Shown piece after piece: positions 1 to 11,620 of a stretch of 64,000 nt of DNA. The number at the start of each line of letters is the position of its first letter. The stretch's first letter is position 1. The notes under the pieces were generated by a model. The model was not told the origin of the DNA, ran no database searches, and saw only the letters and a list, made by a program, of their open reading frames with translations. This DNA comes from Apostichopus japonicus (taxonomy: Eukaryota > Echinodermata > Holothuroidea > Aspidochirotida > Stichopodidae), in NCBI RefSeq assembly GCF_037975245.1, contig NC_092566.1:6574001-6638000 (forward strand). Reading direction: 5' to 3'. A program made the position numbers and the translations under genes.

Positions 1-905
1 TTGTATACAGTGAGGGTACACACACACAGAAGTACAGTACCTCCAGATTTTAAAACTCTACTATCATGTTTTTGGCTACAGTCAGTATTTTACTTGTAAA
101 CCAAACTTTCAAATTCATAATTTCTCCCCTAGGTAATAAACTATGCAGTACTTATTAACATTACTAGCAAATGACAATTACTATATATATACTGTATTCC
201 AAATTTCCATTCTGATAAAACTGCAGTTTCTTTTTCCACACAGCCTGACCCTTATTATGATATATGAAATTGAAATGAAACACTGAGTTCAGTGTAAAAT
301 AGACTTGATATTCAAACGTGTCATACAATGATGTCATGAATCTTACGGTACTTGAAATGTAAATTCTAAGTGTACGTAACAATGGCAGGAATAAAACGTT
401 GTGGGATGACACAAAGGATACTTGATCATGCATGAAAGCAGTTGGTTTTACTTGTACAGTTCATTTGTTCTAAAATATATTGGTCATCAATGGGAACTTT
501 ATATTCCTTTAAACCCATATCCTGTTTCTGTTGGCCTACATTTGTTCCTAATGAAAGATATGCCAGTCGTTCCACTGTAATCAATTGTGTAATCAAGTGC
601 TCTCCAAACAAGGTGCAAATTCTATCCATACCTGTACTATTGTATACAATGAGGGTGCACACAGACTGAATTATCTCCAGATTTTAAAACTCTACTATCA
701 TGTTATTGGCTACAGTCAGTATTTTATTTGTAAACCAAACTTTCAAATTCATAATTCCTCCCCATACGTAATAAACTATGCAGTAATTAACATTAATAGC
801 AAATGACAATTACTATATATATATATATATATATATATGGGAAATTGGGAACTTTATATTCCTTTTAACCCATATCCGGTTTCTTTTGCCTACATTTGTT
901 CTAGT
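1..905. repeat. duplicated block of unknown sequence
   Basis: Positions 1-195 and 641-830 are near-identical direct copies. A segment at 491-553 is also repeated at 845-907, so a unit of roughly 640 bp was duplicated and the second copy shortened. The minus strand of 662-426 keeps a 78-codon reading frame ending near a GTAAAA donor-like site. I recognise no protein in it, and the decayed second copy argues for a dispersed repeat. A TA microsatellite fills about 812-838. Confidence 0.6.
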
Positions 906-1604
906 GACACACAATGGGAAGGTTAAAATGAAACCATTGTACTAGACACATATTCACCTACTGTATGACTTATGTTTACTTATTTTGGCTATGACAAAGC
1001 AAACAGTCTGCTACTGACCCTGTTACCAATCACAGGAGGCAGTTTCCTTTCTGTTGGATGTATCCTAGCAGGGTCTTGTAGTAAACATTACTTAAAGTAT
1101 CGATTGATATATTTAACTATCACAGTGCTGGGTGTGATATATGAGAGAAATAAATCTGGTCCATCAACTATCCCTTATCTTAAACTCAATCGACTGTAGT
1201 CAAGACCAGCCAAAAATATGCAATCTTCTCCAAGATGATGTAATAATATTGATTGAATCACAAACAAGGTACACAGTACTTTACAGAGTACATTATTACA
1301 AACTTGAGGGGAAAACAATCTATATAATTTATCAAACTTGTAGATACTCAGCAGAAGAATGTATCTTTAGAGAATGATTTTGAAAGATTTTGTTTCCTTT
1401 GTTCTCCCTTTTTCTTGTTGTTTTTATCAAACATTGAATGAGATAATATTTCAAAAGATCAATTGTGATTATCACCGTCATAAAATTTGACACTTTGACA
1501 GAACTTTTCCATGTATTTTACGGGGAATAATTTTAGTGTTCAAATTTTGCGTAGCAGTATTGAAGGCTCTGAATTTCATCCCTCACAAAAAAAAATGTGT
1601 AAAA
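906..1604. other. intergenic, nothing recognised
   Basis: AT-rich sequence with only short chance reading frames. No splice-bounded coding pattern or repeat family was recognised. Confidence 0.6.
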
Positions 1605-1880
1605 GTAAGTTTGGCCTGACGTCTCGATCCTAGCAGGCTAGCAGGATCTTCTTCAGCGGCTGAATGGCAAGTTACAGTAACAGAAGGGACACAAACACGC
1701 ACAGAATACAGACAGGTTAATGAGCAGGATGAACACAAAAGAGATGGATGTAAGAGGATTAGTAGACAAGGGATGGAGAGAAAAAGAAAGAAACAGCAGG
1801 GGGAAGAGGAGATGTAGGAGATAAACTGTAGAGGGACAAAGAGAGTATTAAGGGATGAGGATAGGGAGTAAACTAGAGAT
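1605..1880 (-). mobile_element. retroelement 3' tail, possibly Penelope-like
   Basis: On the minus strand the segment reads AEEDPA, a short insertion, then RIETSG. I know this peptide signature from the C-termini of dispersed reverse-transcriptase elements in marine invertebrates. An 8 bp duplication interrupts it. A purine-rich stretch with few pyrimidines (about 1680-1880) lies on the plus strand beside it. No reverse-transcriptase core is present, so this is a truncated remnant. The Penelope-like assignment is from memory of the motif and is tentative. Confidence 0.4.
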
Positions 1881-3535
1881 GGAAATTATCATTTAAAAAA
1901 AAGAAGATCTTTGGTTCATTTTTAAAAAAAAACTGCTATATAGTACATCTTTAGACTTGTATAGCAACTTGATAAATTTTTGCACTTTAGCATTTTGCTA
2001 TGCGATACTGGATCAAATGTTGCCTGTTATACCGAGGGGTGATTCTACTATGGTTATGGACGATTTGTGACATTTAAGTCCTTCTCAAAAGGTCAGCCAT
2101 TTAGAGAATATTAGTGATGTTATATTGTAAGTGACCAGTCATGAAATCATAGAAAACAACATGTATGACATAACAGCCAAACAAACAAAAATTACTAGTC
2201 AGCCTAGCCTACATACAAAATTGAATTATCCAGCTGTTTATCATATTTTTTACTGCAACACTGGATGCTCAAAAGTGAATGTGTGTCCTTCCCCCCTTCC
2301 TCCACCCCATCCAAACTGCCTCAAAAATACATACTTTTTCAATGATATTCTCAAAGAAGGTAATCATATAAGGGAATGGATACAGAGTTGAAAATATGTA
2401 AATAACTTCAAAATTTGCAGAAAAATAAACCAGTCATATCAGTGATATCAATTAATCTGCCAACAGTCTAATACTGTAACTATGTCATATATGTCATATT
2501 CCATATGCCTATAACTACACAATTTTAGAAGCTTTAAGACTCTACTGGTTACATTTAAGTTTTCACTGGCATATTTTTCTGACTTGCAATACACATGTCA
2601 ATTATTGTACATGCTTTTGAGAGCAGCCCAATATTTGGTGATAATACCTAGGCATAATACAGGCCCTATATATACAGGGGACAGACCTGACTAACAAACA
2701 ACTGACTATCAGACCCGTAACATGAGGCTTATGTTCTAATAGTCTTCTGGCAGAAACATGCAAGGTTGGTTTACATGTGACATTGAATATATTTGGTTAA
2801 AGTCAGCAGCTTTGACAATTTCAGGAAATTCAACTTTAACGAGGCTGTGTTTTTGCTAACCTCTGGAAGAAGTTTGATAAAAATAGCAGGAAATGTAATA
2901 GGTATCATCTACTTTGTTTGGTGGTAAGGATTTTGTATATTTCTTCCCGATTCAATGGGACTTTCTTCCTGATTCAATGGGACTTACACAAAAACCTGTT
3001 GTTATGTGTTATTTCCAATTGGACAGCATAAAATATCCTAATAGGAAGATGTGTCGTTCTCAAAAATGTTGATTAAATTATACTTCTAAAGAAGATTTCT
3101 CCACTGTGACTCTGACTCCAGCTAAAACATTTTATGTTTGAAAGATGTGTCTTTGTCTTAAGTATTTATGAAGTAATGCATAGGATTACCCCATCTGCAA
3201 CCCAAATTTCAGCAAAAATATCATGTTACTGTGTTAGGAAGATATGTTGTTCTCAAATTGTTTATAAAGCATACATCTAGGCCTAATTATATTGATCTGT
3301 CCAACCCAAAAAATATCCAGTTTGTGAGATGTGTTGTCTTCAAAAAAAAAAATTATTAAGTAGCCTAGGCCCCTATTATAATATCAAATAATGATTTCAC
3401 CACTGCGACTTTGACTTGAGCAAGGAAAAGCTGTTACATGTTAGTAAAGTGAAGGGTATTCTGTAACTACTCTGTCTGATTTTCAGACCACGGCTGTGGT
3501 AAAGTTCTGTAGGCCTTATTAGCTATAGCTTTTTG
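1881..3535. other. intergenic, weak 95 bp periodicity
   Basis: No gene was seen. A GATGTGTYGTTCTCAAA-like phrase recurs at about 3046, 3142, 3240 and 3327, about 95 bp apart, consistent with an old decayed tandem repeat. Confidence 0.4.
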
Positions 3536-3760
3536 GTAATTGAAGTTAGGCTAAGCCAGAGTATAAGTTAACTTTATAACGTAGCCTTATGTAAGCCCTA
3601 CCGTCAGACATGAGTACAAGGCAACAAACAGTAACAATTAGTTCTATCGAAGGCGTAGCCTGCTGTAGTCTAGGCCTAACTTAGCCTAGCCTAAGTCCTA
3701 AGCGTAGGCGACAGTATACTGTATAGCCTATGTTAGGCCTTACTATAGCAATATCCGACA
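3536..3760. repeat. TAGGCCTA/TAGCCTA-rich tract
   Basis: AGGCCT, TAGGC and TAGCC words recur in both orientations over about 220 bp, for example around 3658-3700 and 3725-3745. Tracts of this kind are common in echinoderm genomes to my knowledge. Confidence 0.5.
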
Positions 3761-5022
3761 ACAAGAAGGCACTTACCACAGCAAAAGCAGTGACAGCATT
3801 TTGGAAAAAGGGCTCAACCTTTGGCAGAATACATGCGCACCCAAATTTATAGTAAAAGTGAAGCTTTCGATCTATGATTCCGAACTTTTCTTAGTATGAA
3901 ACAAGTTCTTAGCTGCTTCTGTCTGGTTCCGTTCTGCAGTACAGTACTGTAGTCGTGAGTCCTTTTCTGCATACGTACCTACAGCACAACAATGGAAAAC
4001 ATCGACGACGTACAGTATGATTGAGATCAAGTTGTAAACATTTGAAGTTAGGACCAGCTGAGTCATATACAGAATATCGTGACATACACCAAGTATGTGC
4101 AAGATTTAGCTACCGAGCGTAAATAAGCGAGTTTCTCAAAGTTTCTCACATCCAAACAAATGCCTATAAACAAACCATTATGAACTCTATTTATCTTCGA
4201 CAAATCAAATATAAGGAATTACTTAGAGGTAAAACTCTATGAAGGAGTCGTTTTGATTATTGTGAAGCCATAGATTTAAAATATTAAGACATAAGACATA
4301 AACTTCTTCAATTTTCACAATAATATGTGAAGCATATACACCGCGGCGCTCCTATAACGCTAACTTACACTCTATATTAATGACGTAATTCTTTCCAGAA
4401 ATATCCTCACAGATTGTGTGACAGATTTTTACAACGTTGTAATAACAATAAACATTCAAGATCGGATAGGTTTGGTTAATCAGTAATTTCCAGGACAATT
4501 AAACCTGTTCACAAATTATTAGCAGCGTCTTTGCTACGACTGTTTATTTTGGCATGTAGAACGTTTTCTATATATTATCAAACATTCGAGATTGAACTTG
4601 GGCTGACTATCTGAGGGAATATACTACAGTTAGTACGGAATGCCTGGGCCTTGGATGATAGGGGTAACCACGCTTGTACAGGCTAAGTCATCGAAAAGTT
4701 GGGGAGGTGAAAGAAAATCGGGTGAATCTTCCCCAGGATAATATTGGTTTTGTGACCAAAATTTGAAAAATTTATTTTCGAATTACTGGCTAATTTTTTC
4801 GACCTTTTCTCAAAATGTCAAAAAAATTCCTCGAAATTTAGTAGACGTTTTGTACGGACTTTTTCATTTTGTATATAAAGAATATTGATAAAATGTGGCC
4901 TGCGGGCTAGTTTTCAGCACCCAACCGGGCTTTCAAAGCCCTGTCAATAGCTACAGTGTGTGGTCGGGCTGTAGGTTATTAATAAAATAGTTATGCGATT
5001 GCGAAACAACTAAAAACTGTTT
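3761..5022. other. intergenic, nothing recognised
   Basis: Mixed-composition sequence. A 76-codon minus-strand frame at 3872-4102 has no recognisable similarity and no splice context. Confidence 0.5.
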
Positions 5023-5215
5023 TTCTTTATGAAAGTTGTCCATAAAAATTATCATGAAAAAAATAATCTTCCTCTTTCCTCATACCCCCCCTCCCGACCT
5101 CGCCCCCTTGGGAGCAGAAAAGAGCTCTTAACTTCTCCATGAAAATTGTCCATAAAAATTAGTAGGACAAACTTTATCTTCCTCTTTCCTCTCCCCCCCC
5201 CCCCCCCCGACACGC
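5023..5215. repeat. two-copy tandem duplication, about 117 bp
   Basis: The phrase running from ATGAAAGTTGTCCATAAAAA to CTTCCTCTTTCCTC occurs at 5027-5085 and again at 5140-5192, each copy followed by a C-rich run. The second C run is at least 15 nt. Confidence 0.6.
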
Positions 5216-5989
5216 ACGCATACACATTTTAAACACCGTCTCAAGGCACGTAAAACACCACACCCCTTTCTTGGGACAAAACATCTTCTGTATGGATCAT
5301 AACCCAGGATCATACTGATGTCATGTAATCGATGAGGTGGTTCACATCTCCCTTTTACTTTCATGAGAGCGGGAACGTACCCCCTGTCCTTACCACAAAT
5401 ATTCTCCGTATAAAACATGAAAATTCAGAAACAATTTTGAGCTCTGTACAGCGATCTGCAAGGCTGCTTCCTTAAATTATATAACATATTATTGAAACAG
5501 TGTTGTGGTACCATTGAAGTATTACTTCTATGGTGGTACCGTCTTATGATGTGCCCAGTGCCCGACTTGTTTTAGTTTACCCATTGGATGATTCATCCAA
5601 GCCCCACGCTGTAATCATCTTCATTACCATAAAGTACACAAATGGACATACTTCAATTTGCCCCGGAATTTTATATCACCCATCTTGAATTCTCCTTGCT
5701 ACAAACTGCTTCTGTTTGATCCCATCCCACTTAAGGCAGGCACCCATAATGTGCGGTCTTAATGCCTTTATACCCTTTGCGTTTAACGATCTGCTTCTCC
5801 TTTCACTGCTAGGCAGCCAGTCAAGTTCATCTACAGATGATATTGCCAAACCAACCATAATCCTCACATCACTGAAAAACTATGAAACAAAGAACAGAAG
5901 AAAGAAAGTCTCCCACCTTGACAATTGGGCCTTACAGTCGGAGGAATATCAAGATTAATCCCTCTATTTCCAAATTCGTCGCAATTCTC

Positions 5990-6185
5990 TCATACAGGTA
6001 TACCGCACCGCGGCACCACAATTAGTAGTGTATGACAATGTGTAGTGTACATCCGCTCGAAAGGTTAACCATTGTCGAAGAAGAGAGCTAAATGTACATA
6101 ATGTAATGCTTCTTTTAGTATATTATCAGTTACCATCATTGTTAGTTCTGCCTTTATTTGAAAGAGCATAATTTAAAGTAAAGCA
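5990..6185 (+). repeat. dispersed repeat, copy 1 (partner at 8824-8985)
   Basis: The block from ACCGCACCGCGGCACCACAA to GAAAGAGCATAATTTAA recurs at 8824-8985 in the same orientation with small indels. It is non-coding in all frames. Confidence 0.65.
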
Positions 6186-6437
6186 AAATTCGGCATTTTA
6201 ACAATTTGTTATCGTCCAATATAACAAAATGATAGTTCGATGTATCATGAGGTTACGAAAATAAATATGAGTGACTTGGTTGTTCAATTTCGTGTCGTGT
6301 CAGCAGCAATAGCACTAGCGGAGATGCTATTTGAAGCCATTTCGTTGTTGGGAACTATGAGACTTTTTTAGGTTCAAATGTTCAGCACTTTTCACGAGTC
6401 GTCGAACCTTAGTGCGCTGCTGACTACAGAGGCCCAT

Positions 6438-6512
6438 AAATAATAATAATAAGGAATATTTATATAGCGCATAATCAGCAAAGCTGCTCAAAGCGCTTTA
6501 CAAATGTAAAAC
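6438..6512 (-). mobile_element. 3' tail of a CR1/L2-like LINE
   Basis: On the minus strand this reads TGTAAAGCGCTTTGAGCAGC, then a GCGCTATATAAATA phrase, then an (ATT)n tail. That is the usual 3' end of a widespread LINE group. The element at 10026-10450 ends with the same TGTAAAGYGCTTTGASCAG phrase, so both belong to related families. No coding part remains. Confidence 0.55.
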
Positions 6513-6731
6513 CTAAAAACAAATAGTAACAAAAACCAAAATATTAAATATAGATTATTACAAGAGACAATGAGAGCTCAGGGTGTTGCTTACATCGCTA
6601 TTGTATAATTTGATGTGGTAAAAGAGTTGACTCTTCCAATAGATTCAAAACCAGAAAGAAAACATTGCATGGTTCCTTGCTGCTCATTGATTTGATTAAG
6701 AGGGAACACTCCAATAATGTAATGATGAAGC

Positions 6732-7118
6732 ATTCAGGCATTGAAGACTCGCCCCAAACCGCATGCCGCCCTCTGAAAAGTGCATGTGAAGTTTTCTTTT
6801 TCTTCTTGTCGCTACAAAATGCAGACAGTAATGAAACTTGATACCTTGTTATCTTTATCTGGACCTGGGATCAGAGAGTTCCATAACAACTCCCTGCTGA
6901 TATGTCCATCGCTGCTTTATACACCGTGTTGTGGGTATTGACCGTACGGTTGCATGTATTGACTGAACACTAGTGTCTAATTACCGACAGTAGCAAGCTG
7001 TTTGTGTATTTTCTGGGATCGATTGTGGTGTCTAACACTTCTGTTACACTACATTTGAAACTAGGTCAGATTACCGGCATCAGACGTTTCTTTGTGCGCG
7101 AGTCTTCACTCCCTTTAA
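6732..7118. mobile_element. MITE family A, copy 1
   Basis: This 387 bp block matches 56775-57149 along its whole length. The right end reads GCGCGAGTCTTCACTCCCTTTAA, which is inverted to the left end GGCATTGAAGACTCGCC. The left TTAA has mutated here. It is non-coding and MITE-sized, with imperfect terminal inverted repeats of about 20 bp. Confidence 0.7.
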
Positions 7119-7287
7119 GTTATGTGCACTAACTGTTGTTACCAAAATAATGCCCTTCATAAATATGCATGAACCATTTGTTGCACACATCACCATGTGT
7201 CTGATATAAGCAAATATCACTAATCCAATTGTGAAGAGCAAATTATGATTTTCACATAAGTAACTGCAATTTGATATATAATCATTC

Positions 7288-7768
7288 ACTTGTTGAGTTA
7301 TCTTGCATACAAACTTCTGTTACAAAAATAACACTCAGCCCCACCTCCTCATAAATATGTATGTTATCAATTGCAAGACTAATTAGCATGTATAGGTTGT
7401 CTACCAACATAACCTTACTAAGTTTGAAGAATCTCCAACTTGTGGTTGTCAAGTTATTCCAATTTGAAGTTTTGACGTTTGACCTGTGACCTCTTTAATA
7501 TTCATGATATGAGCACCAAAATCAATAGGGTTCATCAACTCTTAATCGACCACCCACCCACCAAGTATGGCATTGACCAATCATTCCCTTGTTGAGTTAC
7601 CGTGCATACAAACTTCTGTTACAAAAATAACTCTCAGCCCGCCTCCTCATAAATATGCATGATATCAATTGCAAGACACATCAGCATGCATAGGTAGTCT
7701 ACCAATAGCATCATACCAAATTTGAAGAAACTCCAACTTGTGGTTGTCAAGTTATTCCAATTTGAAGA
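7288..7768 (+). repeat. direct duplication with 294 bp period, including a TGACCT direct repeat
   Basis: Positions 7288-7470 and 7582-7768 are about 85-90% identical by eye and share the phrase CTTGTGGTTGTCAAGTTATTC. Between them, 7490-7502 reads TGACCTGTGACCT, two half-sites one base apart. This unit resembles the TGACCT-rich dispersed repeats at 23038-25683, 41530-41900 and 60310-60480. Confidence 0.55.
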
Positions 7769-7778
7769 TTTATATGTA

Positions 7779-7923
7779 CACCCCCCTCTCGTACACCTCC
7801 CCCTCTCGTACACCTCCCCCTCTCGTACACCCCCCTCTCGTACACCCCCCTCTCGTACACCTTCCCCTCTCGTACACCTTCCCCTCTCGTACACCTCCCC
7901 CTCTCGTACACCTCCCCCTCTCG
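7779..7923 (+). repeat. 18 bp minisatellite
   Basis: About eight copies of CCCCTCTCGTACACCTCC, some one base shorter. The repeat holds several frames open on both strands (proline/threonine-rich on one strand, glycine/arginine-rich on the other). I treat those frames as chance. Confidence 0.85.
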
Positions 7924-8671
7924 GGTCATTGAGTCAAGGAACCGGTTGCTACCTGAGACATATTACATAAGTTTCATTTGCTGTATATATTTTAAACACA
8001 CAGGTTCCAATTCGGCATATTATTTTCGAAGTTTCGTACCTATACCGAATGCTTCTTGTACAACAGATTAATGTATTCCCCAAATCCATGTCTTACTTGG
8101 TATATATATATATTAATTGAGGGGAAAGGTGTGTGGGTGGGTGTGTGGGGAGGGGGGGGGGGGGGTGTTAAAGGGCTATAACAAATGTGAAGTCTAAGAT
8201 TTCTTCTTGCATTTCAGTCGGTATTGTTTATAAGTTTCATGGAATTCAAATGTGTAAAATTGTGAGGTATTGCTTCACTAATACATGGGTACAAATCATC
8301 TTTTAATTGACAAGTTCAATAACTTAATCGGGAAACTACAACATCTATATTCATCAGAGCTATCCGTCAAAATGTTTTCACTTTTTCTCATAAATAGTTC
8401 GATTAATTCTGTCTAGGTCATCGAGTCAATAAGCTAAGGATTTTTAACTGATACATTCAAAGTTTGTTAACTTGATCAATATTACATAATTAACGTCAAT
8501 ATATACTGTTTCCACTTTTCTTCTCACACATCGTTTGCTGAAGTCAGTCTATAGGTCATATCGGGTCATTGAATCAAGGAACCTTTTGCCACCTGAGACA
8601 TAACATAAGTTTCATTTGTTGTTTCATTATAAACACAAACAGGTTCCAATTCTCCATATTATTTTTGAGCG
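7922..8671 (+). repeat. direct duplication flanking a G-rich tract
   Basis: Positions 7922-8033 and 8564-8671 are direct copies; both run from GGTCATTGA through ACCTGAGACAT to CATATTATTTT. Between them, 8120-8167 is a GT and G-rich stretch with runs of four or more G, capable in principle of G-quadruplex formation. Confidence 0.6.
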
Positions 8672-8823
8672 CTATACTCGAAAATGTCGAGTTGTTACCA
8701 CACATGAATTTCCTTTCGTTGATGATTTTTTGGGGGTGGAGGGTGGGGGGTGGGTGAATGAATGTTGGGGTTCTGTTCCTCTATGGATGGAATCTTCTCT
8801 TTGTTCCGTCACTTCTTAATCTG

Positions 8824-8985
8824 TAGGTACCGCACCACAATTAGAGTAGTGTACATCCGCTCGAAAGGTTAACCATTGTCGGAAGAAGAGAGGAAAAAGT
8901 ACCTAATGTAATGCTTGTTTAATCATATTATCAGTTACCATCATTGTTTGTTCTGCCTTTATATGAAAGAGCATAATTTAATGTA
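8824..8985 (+). repeat. dispersed repeat, copy 2 (partner at 5990-6185)
   Basis: Direct copy of the 5990-6185 block. It shares CATCCGCTCGAAAGGTTAAC and the GTTACCATCATTGTT phrase, and lacks about 20 bp near its start. Confidence 0.65.
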
Positions 8986-9460
8986 CAGATGGTTTGAAAA
9001 TACGGAGGATTGAAGGTGATAGAAACCGTTTTAGAGAATCTTTGGTTTAATGTTGATATTACTCCATGCGAGCAGATGGAAGGGTTGGGGTTCAGTATGC
9101 TAAATTTGCTCCTCTTCTAGCTCAAAATCTAAACAGTCATGGTATGGAAGTTTGCAAGTGCCATGATAGGCCAAGATCTCAGCTATCATGTGGTGGGTAG
9201 GATGTACCTGTTGAAAGCTTCTATACATGCTTTGGCAGGTCATGAAAGTGACGAGTTTAGTGTGTAAGTCAATGGAACAATTAATCGTGGTGCAAGACCT
9301 GTAACAGGGAGTACACATAATCCGCAAGTGACATCTTGTGCTCGCACATGCTCTTCAAAAGATGAAAACGAAAATGGAACGCGCCTTAGATGAATGCTAC
9401 AGGCCCTGTACTAACTTAATCTGGCCCTGCCATGGTCAAGCATTTAACATGACCTAGTCC

Positions 9461-9782
9461 TGGTACCAGGGGGTAGGACGTGCCCCCCCCCCACTTTTTT
9501 CAAAAATAGCAAATGTGCCCTACTGGCAAATAAAATGTCCCCCTTTGATGAAGAACTTTCTTTGGGATATCTTAAGCCTTTGTTAATTTTAATATTTTAT
9601 TTAGTTATTCATGTGCACCATAATAGTACTGATAGCATACTAACCATCATATATATTTAAGTGATATGGCCGGTGTGTATCGGTTTATAGCATAACGAGT
9701 GGTGGTTGTGGAATGAGCACGTGCTCCTCTGATGTTGTGCCCCCACTTTTTTGGAAGCTTTCTACCCCCCTGCCTGGTACCC
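9461..9782. mobile_element. MITE-like element with GGTACC ends
   Basis: The left end TGGTACCAGGGGGTAG is inverted relative to the right end CTACCCCCCTGCCTGGTACC, and both sides carry GTGCCCCCACTTTTTT just inside. The interior of about 320 bp is AT-rich and non-coding. No target-site duplication is clear. Confidence 0.5.
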
Positions 9783-10025
9783 ATGCCAGTAATATTACTG
9801 AACATGACAGTAAGAAAGCCAGAAGAAAGTAAACACCATCAAGTAGCACTAATAACATAACACAAAGACAAAAATGGCAGCCCCCGGATATGAGTTTTGA
9901 ACATGTATATATCCCAAGCAGAACAACATTTTTTTATGGGTTGTTGTGGAGTTGTTCATCTCAAACAAATCTATCACATAACATAATGATAACGGTTTGG
10001 GTTTTGGTAATCGAGAAACTCCTTT

Positions 10026-10450
10026 TTGAAGTTCTGTTGGTTCTTCTGAAGGAACTTCATTGGCTCCCTATCTGCTACTGAATTCAGTATAAACTACTCC
10101 TTCTCACCTTTTGTGCTCATCATCTGGAACAGCCTGTGTACCTGTCGCAACTTATCTTGCCGTATATTCCAACCCACACACTTCGTTCCTCCAACAAACT
10201 GTATTTAACTGTTCCTAAACCACGCTTGAAGACCTATGGTTACAGAAGCTTTGAATACTCTGGCTCTTATCTCTGGAACAAGTTACCAGATCACATTCAA
10301 ACATGCTCTAAACTTTCTACATTCAAAAGTTTACTTAAGACCCATCTTTTCACTTGTTCTTTTGTAAATTAATTTGCCTTCTTTGTAAAGTGCTTTGACC
10401 AGTGACTTTTGTCTACTGATTTGGCACTAGTCTTTATTATTATTATTAAA
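10026..10450 (+). pseudogene. LINE reverse transcriptase C-terminus, 5'-truncated
   Basis: The frame reads VLLVLLKELHWLPICY, a TGA at 10079-10081, then IQYKLLLLTF, then YLSQLILPYIPTHTLRSSN and on to FKSLLKTHLF before TAA. LHWLPxxYRIQYK...YLWNKLP...FKSLLKTHLF is the C-terminal signature of CR1/L2/Jockey-like LINEs. The stop sits where the family has arginine, so CGA to TGA decay is likely. The 3' end TGTAAAGTGCTTTGACCAG followed by (TTA)n at about 10436-10449 is a typical LINE tail. The copy is dead because its upstream reverse transcriptase is absent. Confidence 0.85.
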
Positions 10451-11029
10451 TAGACATTTATGCGACAGTCTACGGGCAAACCAAGACTACAAAAATAAAG
10501 AGATGAAAAACTGAGATTTTAAAAATGTGATTAGTGTATTTAAAGAATCATATAATAATAATCATAACTAATGAATTAACAAACCCTGGATATATAACAC
10601 CTGCCTCTATCTAATGAATATGCATGAGAACACCTTACATGGCTACCAAGGAATATTGCAAGCCAAGAAATATATAAATCTTTTTTCAGTGATCAAATCA
10701 AAATTCAACTTGTCCCTGTTAAGCCCAACCAAATGGCATTTGAATTCAATAAAAACATATATATGGACTTGAGAAATCAGTGATAGCAAAATTCAACTCA
10801 GTATGTAATTTAAATTCAATCTTGGCAGCAATGTAAGGTGTGCATACAGAATTTGTTGCCATTGCATTCAGTTAAAATAATAATTTCCATTGCTTTATTT
10901 CATTTATATGTCCATTGCTACATATGATTTTCATTGAAATTTACCAAAGCCTTCCATGCACCAGGCTTATTCCATAAGTCATATAACCAAGAATACTGTC
11001 AGTTACCTTGGTAACTGCTGAAGATTATA

Positions 11030-11620
11030 CATTCAATCAGTTTCATGCCTAGGACTGATATGAGTCAGTCAAAGTTGAAATTATTTATTTTATACAACTA
11101 ATTGCACTGACAATTCAGTATAAACAGATATATCAAAATCAGAAGATTCACTGCACAGACTGTGTAATGAACTGATTGAGTCAGTCAAAGTTTAGCTTTC
11201 CCCATTGCATGTAACCAAATTGCACTGAATCCAGTTAGATATTTACGGAAAACTGAAGCCTCCATATGCAAGCTTTACATTGTTGCCTTGTACCAAACTG
11301 ATTGAGTCAGTCAAATCCTTAAATTGAATACTAAACCGAGTCAGTCAAGGAATATTCCATTTCGAGAAAAGCTGTAGAGGTGACTGGGACTCAATACATA
11401 ATTGTTGGTTTACCAAACTGATTGAGTCAGTTCAAGGAACTAGAAATAGACACAAAGAGACAGCAGCTGCAGTGATTAAAGTGTCCTGTGCACCTAACTG
11501 ATCGAGTCAGTCAATATACTAGTCCGTGCTAAACTAAGTGTATTCATATACTACAATACATCATTATATATAGAATTAGGTGTTGCACAAAGACAACCGA
11601 TTGCATCAGTGGAGTCCCTA
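11030..11620. repeat. interspersed ACTGATTGAGTCAGTCAA motif cluster
   Basis: TGAGTCA occurs at 11061, 11177, 11304 and 11423, and CGAGTCA at 11337 and 11503, each followed by GT(T)CA. Most copies are preceded by ACTGA, forming an ACTGA-N5-TCAGT inverted repeat. Spacing is irregular (33-127 bp), and the DNA between motifs is not obviously repeated. Confidence 0.6.

Noticed and set aside
426-662. Minus-strand 78-codon frame as an exon of a second gene
   Set aside because: No recognised domain, and part of it is duplicated and decayed at 845-907; kept only as a repeat note.
7634-7970. Glycine/arginine-rich and proline/threonine-rich frames on both strands
   Set aside because: All are created by the 18 bp minisatellite; several frames stay open at once, as expected for a repeat whose length is a multiple of three.
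8120-8167. G-rich tract as a promoter or telomeric sequence
   Set aside because: The G runs are irregular without a telomere unit, and no transcription start evidence is nearby; only G-quadruplex potential can be stated.
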